A DNA stretch of 46,358 bases from an uncultured Eubacterium sp. Lineage in GTDB: Bacteria > Bacillota > Clostridia > Lachnospirales > CAG-274. The stretch covers positions 1-46,358 of the forward strand of contig UQYD01000013.1 in the NCBI GenBank assembly GCA_900545305.1. The letters run 5' to 3'. How positions within the stretch are numbered: the stretch's first letter is position 1; each line of letters begins with the position of its first letter. The notes under the pieces are model-generated. The model saw nothing but the letters and a program-made list of their open reading frames with translations. It did no database searches and was not told where the DNA came from. Made by a program: the position numbers and the translations under genes. Below are positions 9,327 to 16,324 of the stretch, piece by piece.

Positions 9327-9638
9327 CTATTCCTCCTCATAACCATTCTTATGCTTAATATGTTCTATACCCTTTTTCAAAAGTATGCTAACGTGTTCAT
9401 CATCAAGGGAATAGTACACCGTCTTTCCGTCTTTTCTGAATTTTACGGCATCATTTTGTCGCAATAATCTAAGTTGGTGAGAAACTGCCGATTGGCTCAT
9501 ATTGAGAAGTTCAACCATATCGTTTACACAAAGTTCGTTGTCCACTAAGGCACACAATATTTTTATTCTGCCGGCATCTCCAAAAATCTTAAAAAAATCA
9601 GCTATGTCATTACAGACTTCATCATTAATTCTAATCAT
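9327..9638 (-). CDS. ArsR/SmtB-family metal-sensing repressor (CadC/CzrA-like)
   Basis: A 103-residue winged-helix repressor of ordinary ArsR length. The recognition helix region reads ELLNMSQSAVSHQLRLLR and is followed by the wing (FRKDGKTVYYSLDDEHV). The ELCVNDMVELL segment carries one Cys; the full N-terminal CadC Cys motif is absent. The C-terminal helix has DDEHVSILLKKGIEHIKH, with the Asp and His residues typical of the alpha-5 zinc site of SmtB/CzrA proteins. This favours zinc or cobalt sensing, perhaps cadmium as well. It is first in the operon with the ATPase and probably represses its own promoter through the inverted repeats at 9685-9727. Confidence 0.92.
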   Translation of the reverse strand: MIRINDEVCNDIADFFKIFGDAGRIKILCALVDNELCVNDMVELLNMSQSAVSHQLRLLRQNDAVKFRKDGKTVYYSLDDEHVSILLKKGIEHIKHKNGYEEE

Positions 9639-9684
9639 ATTATTATCCTCTCATATGTTCATTTATTCATATATAAAACAAAAA

Positions 9685-9727
9685 ATATATGAACTCATTC
9701 ACATCATATGAATGAATGTTCATATAT
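9685..9727. promoter_or_regulatory. Probable ArsR operator
   Basis: ATATGAA (9706-9712) and TTCATAT (9719-9725) form a perfect 7-6-7 inverted repeat matching the usual ArsR/SmtB site pattern (ATATGAAC and its complement). A further half-site ATATATGAAC (9685-9694) is an exact complement of GTTCATATAT (9718-9727). The sites cover the expected transcription start of arsR. Confidence 0.8.
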
Positions 9728-9729
9728 TC

Positions 9730-9757
9730 ATTATACATCACTTTATTTATTTGTCAA
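9730..9757 (-). promoter_or_regulatory. Consensus promoter of the arsR operon
   Basis: On the minus strand TTGACA (9757-9752), a 16-base spacer and TATAAT (9735-9730) match sigma-A consensus in all twelve positions. The -35 box lies at the stop end of mreB. The operator lies immediately downstream. Confidence 0.9.
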
Positions 9758-10784
9758 TACTTTCTTCAGGATTTTTAATTTCTTCTGAAGTAAATCTGTT
9801 GCCACCGTTTAAATATTCCAAAAACTTGCCTGTACCAATTGCTACACAAGATATAGGGTCTTCAGCTGTAACACAGCGAATACCTGTTCTTTCTTCCACT
9901 GCTCTGTCAAGACCGGAAATAAGTGAGCCACCACCAGTAAGCACAATACCTCTGTCAGAAATATCACTGCAAAGTTCAGGTGGAGTCTGTTCCAAAACGT
10001 GGAAAATAGCATCAATAATAGCTGTAACACATTCAGACATAGCCTTGTACATTTCCTTTGAGCTAACCTCAATTTCTGTAGGCAATCCTGAAACCATATC
10101 CCCACCCTTTACTGTGAGTTTGCTTTCAGGAGTATCAGCACAAGCTGTACCTAAAATTACCTTCAAGTTTTCAGCTGTTCTTTCGCCAATGTTAATTCTG
10201 TGGTTTTTACGCATATATCTCACAATGGCATCATCGAACTTGTCACCAGCTACCTTAATAGATGTACTGACTACAATACCACCTAATGAAATAACAGCTA
10301 CATCAGTAGTACCACCACCAATATCAACAACCATTGAGCCACAAGGTCTTGAAATATCAAGTCCTGCACCTAAGGCAGCAGCAACCGGTTCTTCAATAAT
10401 AAATACCTGTCCTGCACCGGCACTTTTTGTTGCCTGTTCTACGGCACGTCTTTCAACATCAGTAACCTTACTAGGCACACAAACAGCAATTCTTGGCTTC
10501 TTGAACCAATGGAAACCAACAGACTTGCCAATAAAATATCTTATCATTCTTTCTGTAACTTCAAAATTTGAAATTACACCTTCTCTAAGTGGTCTGATAG
10601 CTACAATATTGTCAGGTGTTTTGCCTAGCATTTTTCTAGCTTCTTCACCAACTGCAACAATAGAATTAGTATTATCATCAATAGCCACTACAGAAGGCTC
10701 CTGAAGTACAATACCTTGTCCCTTGCAATATACAAGAACAGAGGCAGTACCTAAGTCAATCCCAATATCATTGCCTAAAAACAT
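9747..10784 (-). CDS. mreB: Rod-shape protein MreB/Mbl (bacterial actin)
   Basis: A 345-residue actin-like protein of normal MreB length. The phosphate-1 motif DIGIDLGTASVLVY lies near the N-terminus, phosphate-2 DIGGGTTDVAVIS near residue 160, and the adenosine motif GIVLTGGGSLISGLD near 285. It would polymerise under the membrane and guide lateral wall synthesis. No mreC/mreD gene follows, so it may be the Mbl or MreBH paralogue rather than the main MreB. The start has AAAGGAGAAC just upstream and lies five bases after the stop of the CorC-type gene, so the two are cotranscribed. The last codons overlap the arsR promoter. Confidence 0.93.
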   Translation of the reverse strand: MFLGNDIGIDLGTASVLVYCKGQGIVLQEPSVVAIDDNTNSIVAVGEEARKMLGKTPDNIVAIRPLREGVISNFEVTERMIRYFIGKSVGFHWFKKPRIAVCVPSKVTDVERRAVEQATKSAGAGQVFIIEEPVAAALGAGLDISRPCGSMVVDIGGGTTDVAVISLGGIVVSTSIKVAGDKFDDAIVRYMRKNHRINIGERTAENLKVILGTACADTPESKLTVKGGDMVSGLPTEIEVSSKEMYKAMSECVTAIIDAIFHVLEQTPPELCSDISDRGIVLTGGGSLISGLDRAVEERTGIRCVTAEDPISCVAIGTGKFLEYLNGGNRFTSEEIKNPEESIDK

Positions 10785-10789
10785 TAGTT

Positions 10790-12067
10790 TCAGTTCTCCT
10801 TTACTTCATCTATATCCTCAGACTGCTTTTTCAAGACAATCCTCATTTTTTCTATTCTGTTTTTCTCACTTAAAAGTATAGTAAAATCTGCCGTTTTGTC
10901 AGATATTTGCTCACCCTTTTTAGGAAATCTGTCCACAAGGGCTATAACATAACCACCAATAGATTCAACGTCCTCAAATTCAAAATTTGTCCCCAAAACT
11001 TCGTTTACATCATCAAGTTTAGCACTACCATTGACAATATATTCATTGTCCCTGAACTTGATAATTTCTTCCTCATCATCTCTATCGTCTTCTATAATAT
11101 CACCAACAATTTCAACAATAAGGTCCTGAAGTGTCACAATACCGGCTGTTCCACCATATTCGTCCAAAACTATTGCCATTGACAATTTATCTCTTTTCAT
11201 AATATTAAAGAGCTTTGAACAAGGCTTTGACTCATATGTAAAGTAAGGTTCTTTCATATAATCAGCAACCTTGAAATTGGCTGTATCTTCTACAAACATA
11301 ACATCTTTAAAAGATAACACGCCTACAATATGGTCATTTGTGTCAGCATAAACAGGAAGTCTAGTAAATCTTTCTTTTCTGAACACCTGCATCACTTCTT
11401 GGTAAGACATATCTTCCGGAATAGAAACCATATCCATTCTAGGAACCATAACGTCCTCGGCATCAGAGTCCCCAAAATCAACTACATTAGTAATCATTTC
11501 CTTTTCTGTACTTTCCAATACACCTTCTTCGTGGCTTACATCAACCATTGTTCTAAATTCCACTTCTGTCACGCTATGCTTGTCATCACTATTGCCACCT
11601 AAGAGCTTAACAATATTACTTGTAATAACATTTAAAATAGCAATAATAGGTGTGAAAATTATTGTACAAAAATATATAACTTTAATACAAAAAACAGAAA
11701 TTTTTTCGCAATTATTACGGGCGTATGTCTTTGGAGTGATTTCACCAAAAATAAGCACAAGAACTGTCAACACACCGGTTGCAATACCTACACCACTACT
11801 GCCGAAGAACTTTGTAGCAAGTATAGTAGCCAAAGATGCAGCAAGGTTATTGACAAGGTTATTACCAATCAATATTGCACTTAAAAGTTTGTTAGGGTTA
11901 TCCAATACCTTTTGAATTAATTTTGCGTTTTTAACCTTTTCATCGACCATTGTCCTAAGCCTAATTTTGCTAAGAGAGGTCAAAGCAGTTTCTGCACTAG
12001 AGAAAAAGGCTGAAAAGCACAAACAAATTACGAGAACAATTAAATATCGCGAACTTTCCGAGTCCAC
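10790..12067 (-). CDS. CNNM/CorC-HlyC-type membrane protein (DUF21-CBS-CorC)
   Basis: The protein has an N-terminal DUF21 membrane domain (about 1-185, four helices), a pair of CBS domains (about 200-325, with EDVMVPRMDMVSIPEDMS) and a C-terminal CorC/HlyC domain (about 340-415). The family is linked to Mg2+/Co2+ efflux and Mg2+ resistance (MpfA in Staphylococcus); older names call it hemolysin. I place the start at GTG 12067 (425 residues): AGGAG at 12078-12082 is ten bases upstream, whereas a GTG at 12076 is only one base from that site. It leads a unit with mreB. The roughly 100-base leader holds a terminator-like hairpin. Confidence 0.9.
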   Translation of the reverse strand: MDSESSRYLIVLVICLCFSAFFSSAETALTSLSKIRLRTMVDEKVKNAKLIQKVLDNPNKLLSAILIGNNLVNNLAASLATILATKFFGSSGVGIATGVLTVLVLIFGEITPKTYARNNCEKISVFCIKVIYFCTIIFTPIIAILNVITSNIVKLLGGNSDDKHSVTEVEFRTMVDVSHEEGVLESTEKEMITNVVDFGDSDAEDVMVPRMDMVSIPEDMSYQEVMQVFRKERFTRLPVYADTNDHIVGVLSFKDVMFVEDTANFKVADYMKEPYFTYESKPCSKLFNIMKRDKLSMAIVLDEYGGTAGIVTLQDLIVEIVGDIIEDDRDDEEEIIKFRDNEYIVNGSAKLDDVNEVLGTNFEFEDVESIGGYVIALVDRFPKKGEQISDKTADFTILLSEKNRIEKMRIVLKKQSEDIDEVKEN

Positions 12068-12105
12068 AAAAATCACACTCCTAAATAAAGAATAAATAAT
12101 TAATC

Positions 12106-12166
12106 TAAAAATTAAAAAGTAAACCTAAGTAGAAATGCAACCACTTCTTGCAAATACTTTGTTTAC
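12106..12166 (-). promoter_or_regulatory. Terminator-like hairpin in the leader of the CorC-type gene
   Basis: On the minus strand GTAAAC, AGTA and TGCAA (5' arm, within 12166-12148) pair with TTGCA, TACT and GTTTAC (3' arm, within 12140-12119) around the loop GAAGTGG. TTTTTAATTTTT follows. It lies after the promoter and about 25 bases before the ribosome site, so it could work as an attenuator. Confidence 0.5.
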
Positions 12167-12175
12167 ATTGTTTTG

Positions 12176-12204
12176 ATTATAACACATTTTTATACAAATA
12201 CCAA
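12176..12204 (-). promoter_or_regulatory. Promoter of the CorC-type gene and mreB
   Basis: Minus strand TTGGTA (12204-12199), 17-base spacer, TATAAT (12181-12176), with TGT before the -10 (extended -10). The predicted leader to GTG 12067 is about 100 bases. Confidence 0.75.
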
Positions 12205-12308
12205 TAGAAAATGGGAAATTTTTTTATTTCAATTTTGTTAAAATCTCTTTTATTTATTACGTATAAATGGTATAATGGTATAGAAAATCAACAAAGGAAG
12301 TAATGTAT

Positions 12309-13403
12309 ATGAAACTAATGACTGTTCACGGTGGAGATTTAGATGTAATTTCTAGGGAGTACAACATTCCAAAAAACGAAATTGTCAATTTCAGTGGTAA
12401 TGTAAACCCTCTTGGACTTCCACCATCTGTAAAAAAAGCAATAAAGGAAAATGTAGATTGTGCAACTGACTATCCTGACGTTTCATATGTAGGATTAAGA
12501 AATGCCATAAGTAGCTACACAGGTGTTAAGAGCGAAAACATTGTGGTAGGCAATGGTTCTACAGAGCTTATATCTGCCTTTATTAAGGTAAGTGAGCCTA
12601 AGAAAGCTGTTATCGTTTCCCCTGCCTATTCTGAATATTTAAAGGAAATTAAGTTACTTGGTGGCGAAGTTGAGCTTTTCGAGTTAATGGAAGATAAGGA
12701 CTATATGCTTGATGTAGATACACTTATTTCCCACATCACAAAGGGTACAGACCTTGTTGTTATTTGCAATCCTAACAATCCTACTGGAACATATGTAACT
12801 ATTGACCAGACAGAGAAAATTCTCAAGCATTGTATGGATTGTGGTGTTCGTCTTATGATAGACGAAACTTATGTTGAATTTTCAGAGCCTGAAAAACACG
12901 TTTCAGCTATGCCTTTGATAGATAAATACCCTAACCTTATGATTGTCAGAGGTACATCAAAGTTCTTTGCCTGTCCCGGACTTCGCTTAGGCTATGGTGC
13001 TTGTTCAGACAAGGAAACTCTTGATTATGTAAACTCACACAAAGACCCTTGGTCTGTCAATGTGTTTGCTGAATTAGCTGGAAAGGTTATGTTTGTTGAT
13101 AAGGACTTTATAGAGTCTACTACTGATTTTATTTCAGCAGAACGTACAAGAATAAAAGAGGAGCTTTCAAAATGGAGGAATATTAAGGTTTATGACACAC
13201 AGTCTAACTTCTTCCTTGTTGAAATATTGAGAGATGATGTTACATCTGATGAGATTTTCCATAATCTTATACAGAAAAAACTTCTCATAAGAGATGCCTC
13301 TAATTTCCCATATCTTGGTTCTAAATTCTTGCGTTTTTGCATATTAAATAAAGAGGAAAACAATTTACTTTTGAGTAATCTCAAAAAAATAATAGAAAAA
13401 TAG
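12309..13403 (+). CDS. PLP-dependent aminotransferase, CobD/HisC-like
   Basis: A 364-residue fold-type I aminotransferase. The N-terminus MKLMTVHGGDLDVISREYN and FSGNVNPLGLP resemble threonine-phosphate decarboxylase (CobD) more than HisC. PLP-site motifs are visible: NPNNPTG, DETYVEF (PLP-ring Asp) and the Schiff-base lysine in RGTSKFFACPGLRLGYG. Possible roles are making aminopropanol phosphate for cobalamin, histidinol-phosphate transamination, or an unassigned amino acid reaction; no cobalamin or histidine gene lies nearby to decide. I prefer ATG 12309 because AAAGGAAG (12293-12300) is well spaced for it; ATG 12303 is the alternative. A TATAAT at 12271-12276 is the likely -10. The GltA-like gene follows directly. 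Confidence 0.85.
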   Translation: MKLMTVHGGDLDVISREYNIPKNEIVNFSGNVNPLGLPPSVKKAIKENVDCATDYPDVSYVGLRNAISSYTGVKSENIVVGNGSTELISAFIKVSEPKKAVIVSPAYSEYLKEIKLLGGEVELFELMEDKDYMLDVDTLISHITKGTDLVVICNPNNPTGTYVTIDQTEKILKHCMDCGVRLMIDETYVEFSEPEKHVSAMPLIDKYPNLMIVRGTSKFFACPGLRLGYGACSDKETLDYVNSHKDPWSVNVFAELAGKVMFVDKDFIESTTDFISAERTRIKEELSKWRNIKVYDTQSNFFLVEILRDDVTSDEIFHNLIQKKLLIRDASNFPYLGSKFLRFCILNKEENNLLLSNLKKIIEK

Positions 13404-13417
13404 GAGTGAAAAACCAA

Positions 13418-14752
13418 ATGTCAGAAGAAAACAAGAATTATGATGAATACGATGCAACACCCCTTACAATGGAAGAAGCCATTGTGGAAGCAAAGCGTTG
13501 TCTTAATTGCAAAAAGCCAGGTTGTATAACAGGCTGTCCTATAAGCAACGATATACCTGATTTTATTCATCAGCTTTCAAGAGGTAACTTTGGCGAGGCT
13601 AGAACAATTCTTGCCGGCAAGACTAATCTTCCTGCTGTATGTGGTAGAGTTTGCCCTCACGAAAAACAGTGCGAGGGTCATTGTGTACTTAACAGAGCCG
13701 GTAAACCTATCAGAATTGGTAAATTAGAGCAGTTTATTGCTGACTTTGATGCTGATATGAACTTAATTAGAGAAAAAATTCCACCAAAGACTAGAGGTAA
13801 TGTAGCAGTTATCGGTTCTGGCCCTGCAGGTCTTACTGTAGCCGGTGATTTAGCTATGATGGGCTTCAATGTTACTGTTTATGAAGCAGAGGACGAGCCA
13901 GGTGGCGTATTACTTTACGGTATTCCGGAATTTAGACTTCCAAAAGAGGTTGTAAGACGAGAAACAAAGAGAATTTCAGAATTAGGCGTAAGTTTTATCT
14001 GTAATTCTATTGTAGGTAGAGATATTACTATTGACCAGATGTTTGAAAGTGGCTTTGATGCTGTATTTATCGGTACTGGTACTGCTATTTCTAAGGAACT
14101 TAATATTCCGGGCAAGGACCTTACTGGTGTAATTCAGTCTCACTATTTCCTCAGAATGGTTGCCCTTTACAACAGCAAATCTCTTGAAAGAAAAGAAGTT
14201 CCTGTTGACGAAGGTGATACAGTTCTTGTAATTGGTGCCGGCAACGTAGCTATGGACGCAGCCAGAACAGCTCTCAGAATGGGTGCTAAGTCTGTAACTG
14301 TAGTATATAGACGTGGTATTGAAAATATGTCTGCTGAAAAGGCTGAATACGAAAGTGCCGTAGCAGATAATGTTAAGTTTATGTGGGAAACTTCTCCAGT
14401 AGAATATGTTGGTCGTGACGGCAGATTAGAAGGTCTTAAGGTAATGAATAATGACAACGAATTTATCATTCCTGCTGACAAGGTTCTTGTAGCTATTGGT
14501 TCTAAGCCTGCTAAGAGAATTATTTCTACTACAAAGGGTATTGAAGTAAATGACAACGGCTACCTTATTACTAAGGAAAAGCCATACGGTATGACTACAT
14601 TAAACGGTGTATTTGCCGGTGGTGACGTAGTTCATCAGCCTGCAACTGTTGTACTTGCTATGAAGGAAGCAAAGAAGGTTGTTGCCGGTATTGCAAGCTA
14701 TGTTGACGCCGTTAAACTTTTAGGATATAAGAGAGAAGATATTCAGAATTAA
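13418..14752 (+). CDS. gltA: NADPH-dependent glutamate synthase small-subunit-like oxidoreductase (GltA family)
   Basis: A 444-residue Fe-S flavoprotein. The N-terminal domain carries two Cys sets (C28, C31, C36, C40 and C75, C79, C85, C89) for two 4Fe-4S clusters. The FAD motif GSGPAG (133-138) follows, then a second dinucleotide motif GAGNVAMDAA for NADPH, and a C-terminal GGDVV FAD motif. Homologues are annotated as glutamate synthase small chain, but stand-alone copies in Clostridia often act as electron-transfer modules (NfnB or SfrB-like), and no large GltB subunit is present here. I chose ATG 13418: TAGGAG at 13401-13406 serves as its ribosome site and overlaps the stop of the aminotransferase gene. 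A GTG at 13406 would lie inside that site. Confidence 0.88.
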   Translation: MSEENKNYDEYDATPLTMEEAIVEAKRCLNCKKPGCITGCPISNDIPDFIHQLSRGNFGEARTILAGKTNLPAVCGRVCPHEKQCEGHCVLNRAGKPIRIGKLEQFIADFDADMNLIREKIPPKTRGNVAVIGSGPAGLTVAGDLAMMGFNVTVYEAEDEPGGVLLYGIPEFRLPKEVVRRETKRISELGVSFICNSIVGRDITIDQMFESGFDAVFIGTGTAISKELNIPGKDLTGVIQSHYFLRMVALYNSKSLERKEVPVDEGDTVLVIGAGNVAMDAARTALRMGAKSVTVVYRRGIENMSAEKAEYESAVADNVKFMWETSPVEYVGRDGRLEGLKVMNNDNEFIIPADKVLVAIGSKPAKRIISTTKGIEVNDNGYLITKEKPYGMTTLNGVFAGGDVVHQPATVVLAMKEAKKVVAGIASYVDAVKLLGYKREDIQN

Positions 14753-14780
14753 ATTGTATTCATAGTTATTTAAAATACGA

Positions 14781-14814
14781 AAAAGACTCTGTCAAAAATG
14801 ACAGAGTCTTTTTT
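14781..14814. terminator. Bidirectional terminator between gltA-like and zinc-ribbon genes
   Basis: AAGACTCTGTCA (14783-14794) and TGACAGAGTCTT (14799-14810) form a perfect 12-base stem with loop AAAA. There is a T run on the plus side and an A run on the other side, so it can end both convergent transcription units. Confidence 0.92.
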
Positions 14815-14821
14815 AGTGAAC

Positions 14822-14866
14822 CATTGGATATTATTTCAAAATATTACTTATATAAAAACTTTTTAT
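14822..14866 (-). pseudogene. Deletion scar of a second DUF2085 gene
   Basis: The 24 bases at 14822-14845 are identical to 15303-15326, which hold the last five codons, stop and downstream bases of the intact DUF2085 gene. Just upstream (14851-14866), TATAAAAACTTTTTAT closely matches the start of that gene (15661-15677: TATAAAAAGTTTTTCAT). Both ends of a DUF2085 gene thus remain after the paralogous zinc-ribbon gene, with the middle lost. I infer that a zinc-ribbon plus DUF2085 block was duplicated and one DUF2085 copy was then deleted. Confidence 0.65.
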
Positions 14867-15183
14867 ACTACTACATTACCATAAGGATTCACAATCATTC
14901 CAACAAGCATTATCAGTAAATAGCACACAATGACAATAGCGACACAAGTAATAGCACCAATGCCCACAGCCCTTGCTGTTTTAGGTCTTTCGTCACTCCA
15001 AACTAGGTACAAAATAACACCTACAATAGGCATAAAACAACCTAACAAGCCCCAGCCAAAGCCACCCTTGTCAATTATTGTTGACTGCTGTTTATCTGTC
15101 ACGTCATTAACCCCATTATCACAATTTGGGCAAAAATCAGTTCCCTCTTTGATTTCTACTCCACAATTCTTACAAGATGCCAT
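14863..15183 (-). CDS. Zinc-ribbon small membrane protein (paralogue B)
   Basis: A 106-residue protein. Residues 1-20 are a zinc ribbon with two Cys pairs (CKNC and CPNC). A short polar linker follows, then GGFGWGLLGCFMPIVGVILYL (first membrane helix), a charged turn (VWSDERPKTARA) and a second membrane helix near residues 70-95. It is clearly homologous to the product of 15682-16032 (shared GFGWGLLGC and TA-A-GIGAI/VGAI). Function unknown; proteins of this shape are common in Clostridia and may be membrane-bound regulators or assembly factors. The start has a strong AGAGGGGGG site. It lies downstream of the DUF2085 gene on the same strand and ends in the scar of a lost DUF2085 copy. Confidence 0.82.
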   Translation of the reverse strand: MASCKNCGVEIKEGTDFCPNCDNGVNDVTDKQQSTIIDKGGFGWGLLGCFMPIVGVILYLVWSDERPKTARAVGIGAITCVAIVIVCYLLIMLVGMIVNPYGNVVV

Positions 15184-15311
15184 ATAACCCCCCTCTTTCT
15201 AAATATCTATATACATCTTCGTACTTCAATATTATCACAAAAGCCACACTATTCTGTAGAGAACTAGATAAATCCGATGGTTTGTTCGCAAAATCTTCTA
15301 AACATTGGATA

Positions 15312-15677
15312 TTATTTCAAAATATTGTAGCCCATATGTTGACCAAATTTAAAAGTAGCGACAGTGGATACTGCTATAAACATAAAAAGACCATAGCCGA
15401 AAAGCAAACCGGTTACAAATCTTTTAAAATTATTACTTTCGTAAGAGGTAAACATCTGTATTCCACCGTCTAAAATCAAAGGCAACATAAGTATTACTAT
15501 AGCTAAAATTGATATTTTGAAAAAAAAGCAGGAGAATATAGAGAAAATAATTCCCACCAATTCTCCTGTACATCTTGCACAGATAGGGAACTTTTCACCT
15601 TTATAGTGAAAAGACCTATCATCTCTACAATGGCAACCAAAAACTATAGGCAACCATTTGTATAAAAAGTTTTTCAT
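15312..15677 (-). CDS. DUF2085 membrane protein
   Basis: A 121-residue membrane protein with the DUF2085 signature: CHCRDDRSFHYKGEKFPICA and then RCTGELVG, with Cys, Asp and Arg spaced as in the family. Three membrane helices follow. The family's function is unknown; conserved Cys residues suggest metal binding or redox work at the membrane. Start chosen at ATG 15677, four bases after the stop of the zinc-ribbon gene; GGTGG inside that gene end is the likely ribosome site. An in-frame ATG at 15695 would overlap the upstream gene. It forms an operon with the zinc-ribbon protein at 15682-16032. Confidence 0.8.
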   Translation of the reverse strand: MKNFLYKWLPIVFGCHCRDDRSFHYKGEKFPICARCTGELVGIIFSIFSCFFFKISILAIVILMLPLILDGGIQMFTSYESNNFKRFVTGLLFGYGLFMFIAVSTVATFKFGQHMGYNILK

Positions 15678-15681
15678 CTTA

Positions 15682-16032
15682 TTAGAAGCCACCATACATT
15701 GCTGCCCCTACACCAAGGCATGTTACAATCAAGTAATATATAACACATAAAACTACACCAACAATAGCACCAACACCGGCAGCCTTTGCTGTGTTAGGCT
15801 TATTATCCTTCCAAACTAAGAATAATACAAGACCTACAATAGGAATACAGCAACCTAATAATCCCCAACCGAATCCTCCGTTGTCAACTACCTGTGGCTG
15901 AGCAGTATACTGTGGTTGTGGTTGTGGTTGAGCCTCATTTGTAACCCCAACGTTATCCTGCTTTGTACCACAATTCGGGCAAAAAGTAGTTCCTTCATTA
16001 ATTTCTACTCCACAATTTTTACAAAATGCCAT
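15682..16032 (-). CDS. Zinc-ribbon small membrane protein (paralogue A)
   Basis: A 116-residue protein. The zinc ribbon at residues 1-22 has Cys pairs CKNC and CPNC. A Pro/Gln linker follows (EAQPQPQPQYTAQPQ), then helix GGFGWGLLGCCIPIVGLVLFL, the charged turn VWKDNKPNTAKA, and a second helix ending in a Gly-rich tail. It is the paralogue of the 106-residue protein downstream and is cotranscribed with the DUF2085 gene. It has a good promoter (16106-16134) and an AGAGGGGAT ribosome site. The role is unknown; the pairing with DUF2085 suggests they work together at the membrane. Confidence 0.83.
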   Translation of the reverse strand: MAFCKNCGVEINEGTTFCPNCGTKQDNVGVTNEAQPQPQPQYTAQPQVVDNGGFGWGLLGCCIPIVGLVLFLVWKDNKPNTAKAAGVGAIVGVVLCVIYYLIVTCLGVGAAMYGGF

Positions 16033-16105
16033 ATAAATCCCCTCTTTCTATTATTTATATGAAAAATAAACAATTTAAAACATCTATTCTTCTTTTTATA
16101 GTACA

Positions 16106-16134
16106 ATATTACCATAAAAACTACCAAAAGTCAA
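16106..16134 (-). promoter_or_regulatory. Promoter of the zinc-ribbon/DUF2085 operon
   Basis: Minus strand TTGACT (16134-16129), 17-base spacer, TAATAT (16111-16106). The start codon is 74 bases further on. Confidence 0.8.
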
Positions 16135-16146
16135 TAAAAATAATAA

Positions 16147-16302
16147 TTATATTAAAAACAAAAAAAGAACAACCCACAGCACTATAAAATGCCATAGATT
16201 GTCTTTTAAGTCTTCAGTTTCCACTGAATATATGAAAAAACAAGCAAGTAGTAATGGGATGGGTATATAAAACTGCGTTCTGTTAAAAATGTCTATATAC
16301 AT
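16147..16302 (-). CDS. Possible 51-residue two-helix membrane peptide
   Basis: Between the sugar kinase stop (16325) and the zinc-ribbon promoter there is an open frame of 51 codons starting ATG at 16302 and ending TAA at 16147. It would encode two hydrophobic helices (FYIPIPLLLACFFIYSV and LWHFIVLWVVLFLFLI) joined by an acidic turn (ETEDLKDN), a believable small membrane protein topology. The ribosome site is weak (GAG only, very close to the ATG). It would be the last gene of the argF-trpS-kinase unit. A/T-rich DNA makes Phe/Leu/Ile-rich frames by chance, so this is a candidate only. Confidence 0.33.
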   Translation of the reverse strand: MYIDIFNRTQFYIPIPLLLACFFIYSVETEDLKDNLWHFIVLWVVLFLFLI

Positions 16303-16324
16303 CTACTCGGGCAAGTATTCATCA

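Noticed and set aside
9712..10704. A 330-codon open frame on the plus strand opposite mreB
   Set aside because: It mirrors the mreB codons, has no ribosome site and encodes a Ser/Pro/Thr-rich product with no family likeness; mreB on the other strand is certain.
15203..15220. Short match (ATGTATATAGA-ATTT) between the region before zinc-ribbon B and the start of the 51-residue frame
   Set aside because: Only about 15 matching bases in A/T-rich DNA with no extension on either side; probably chance.
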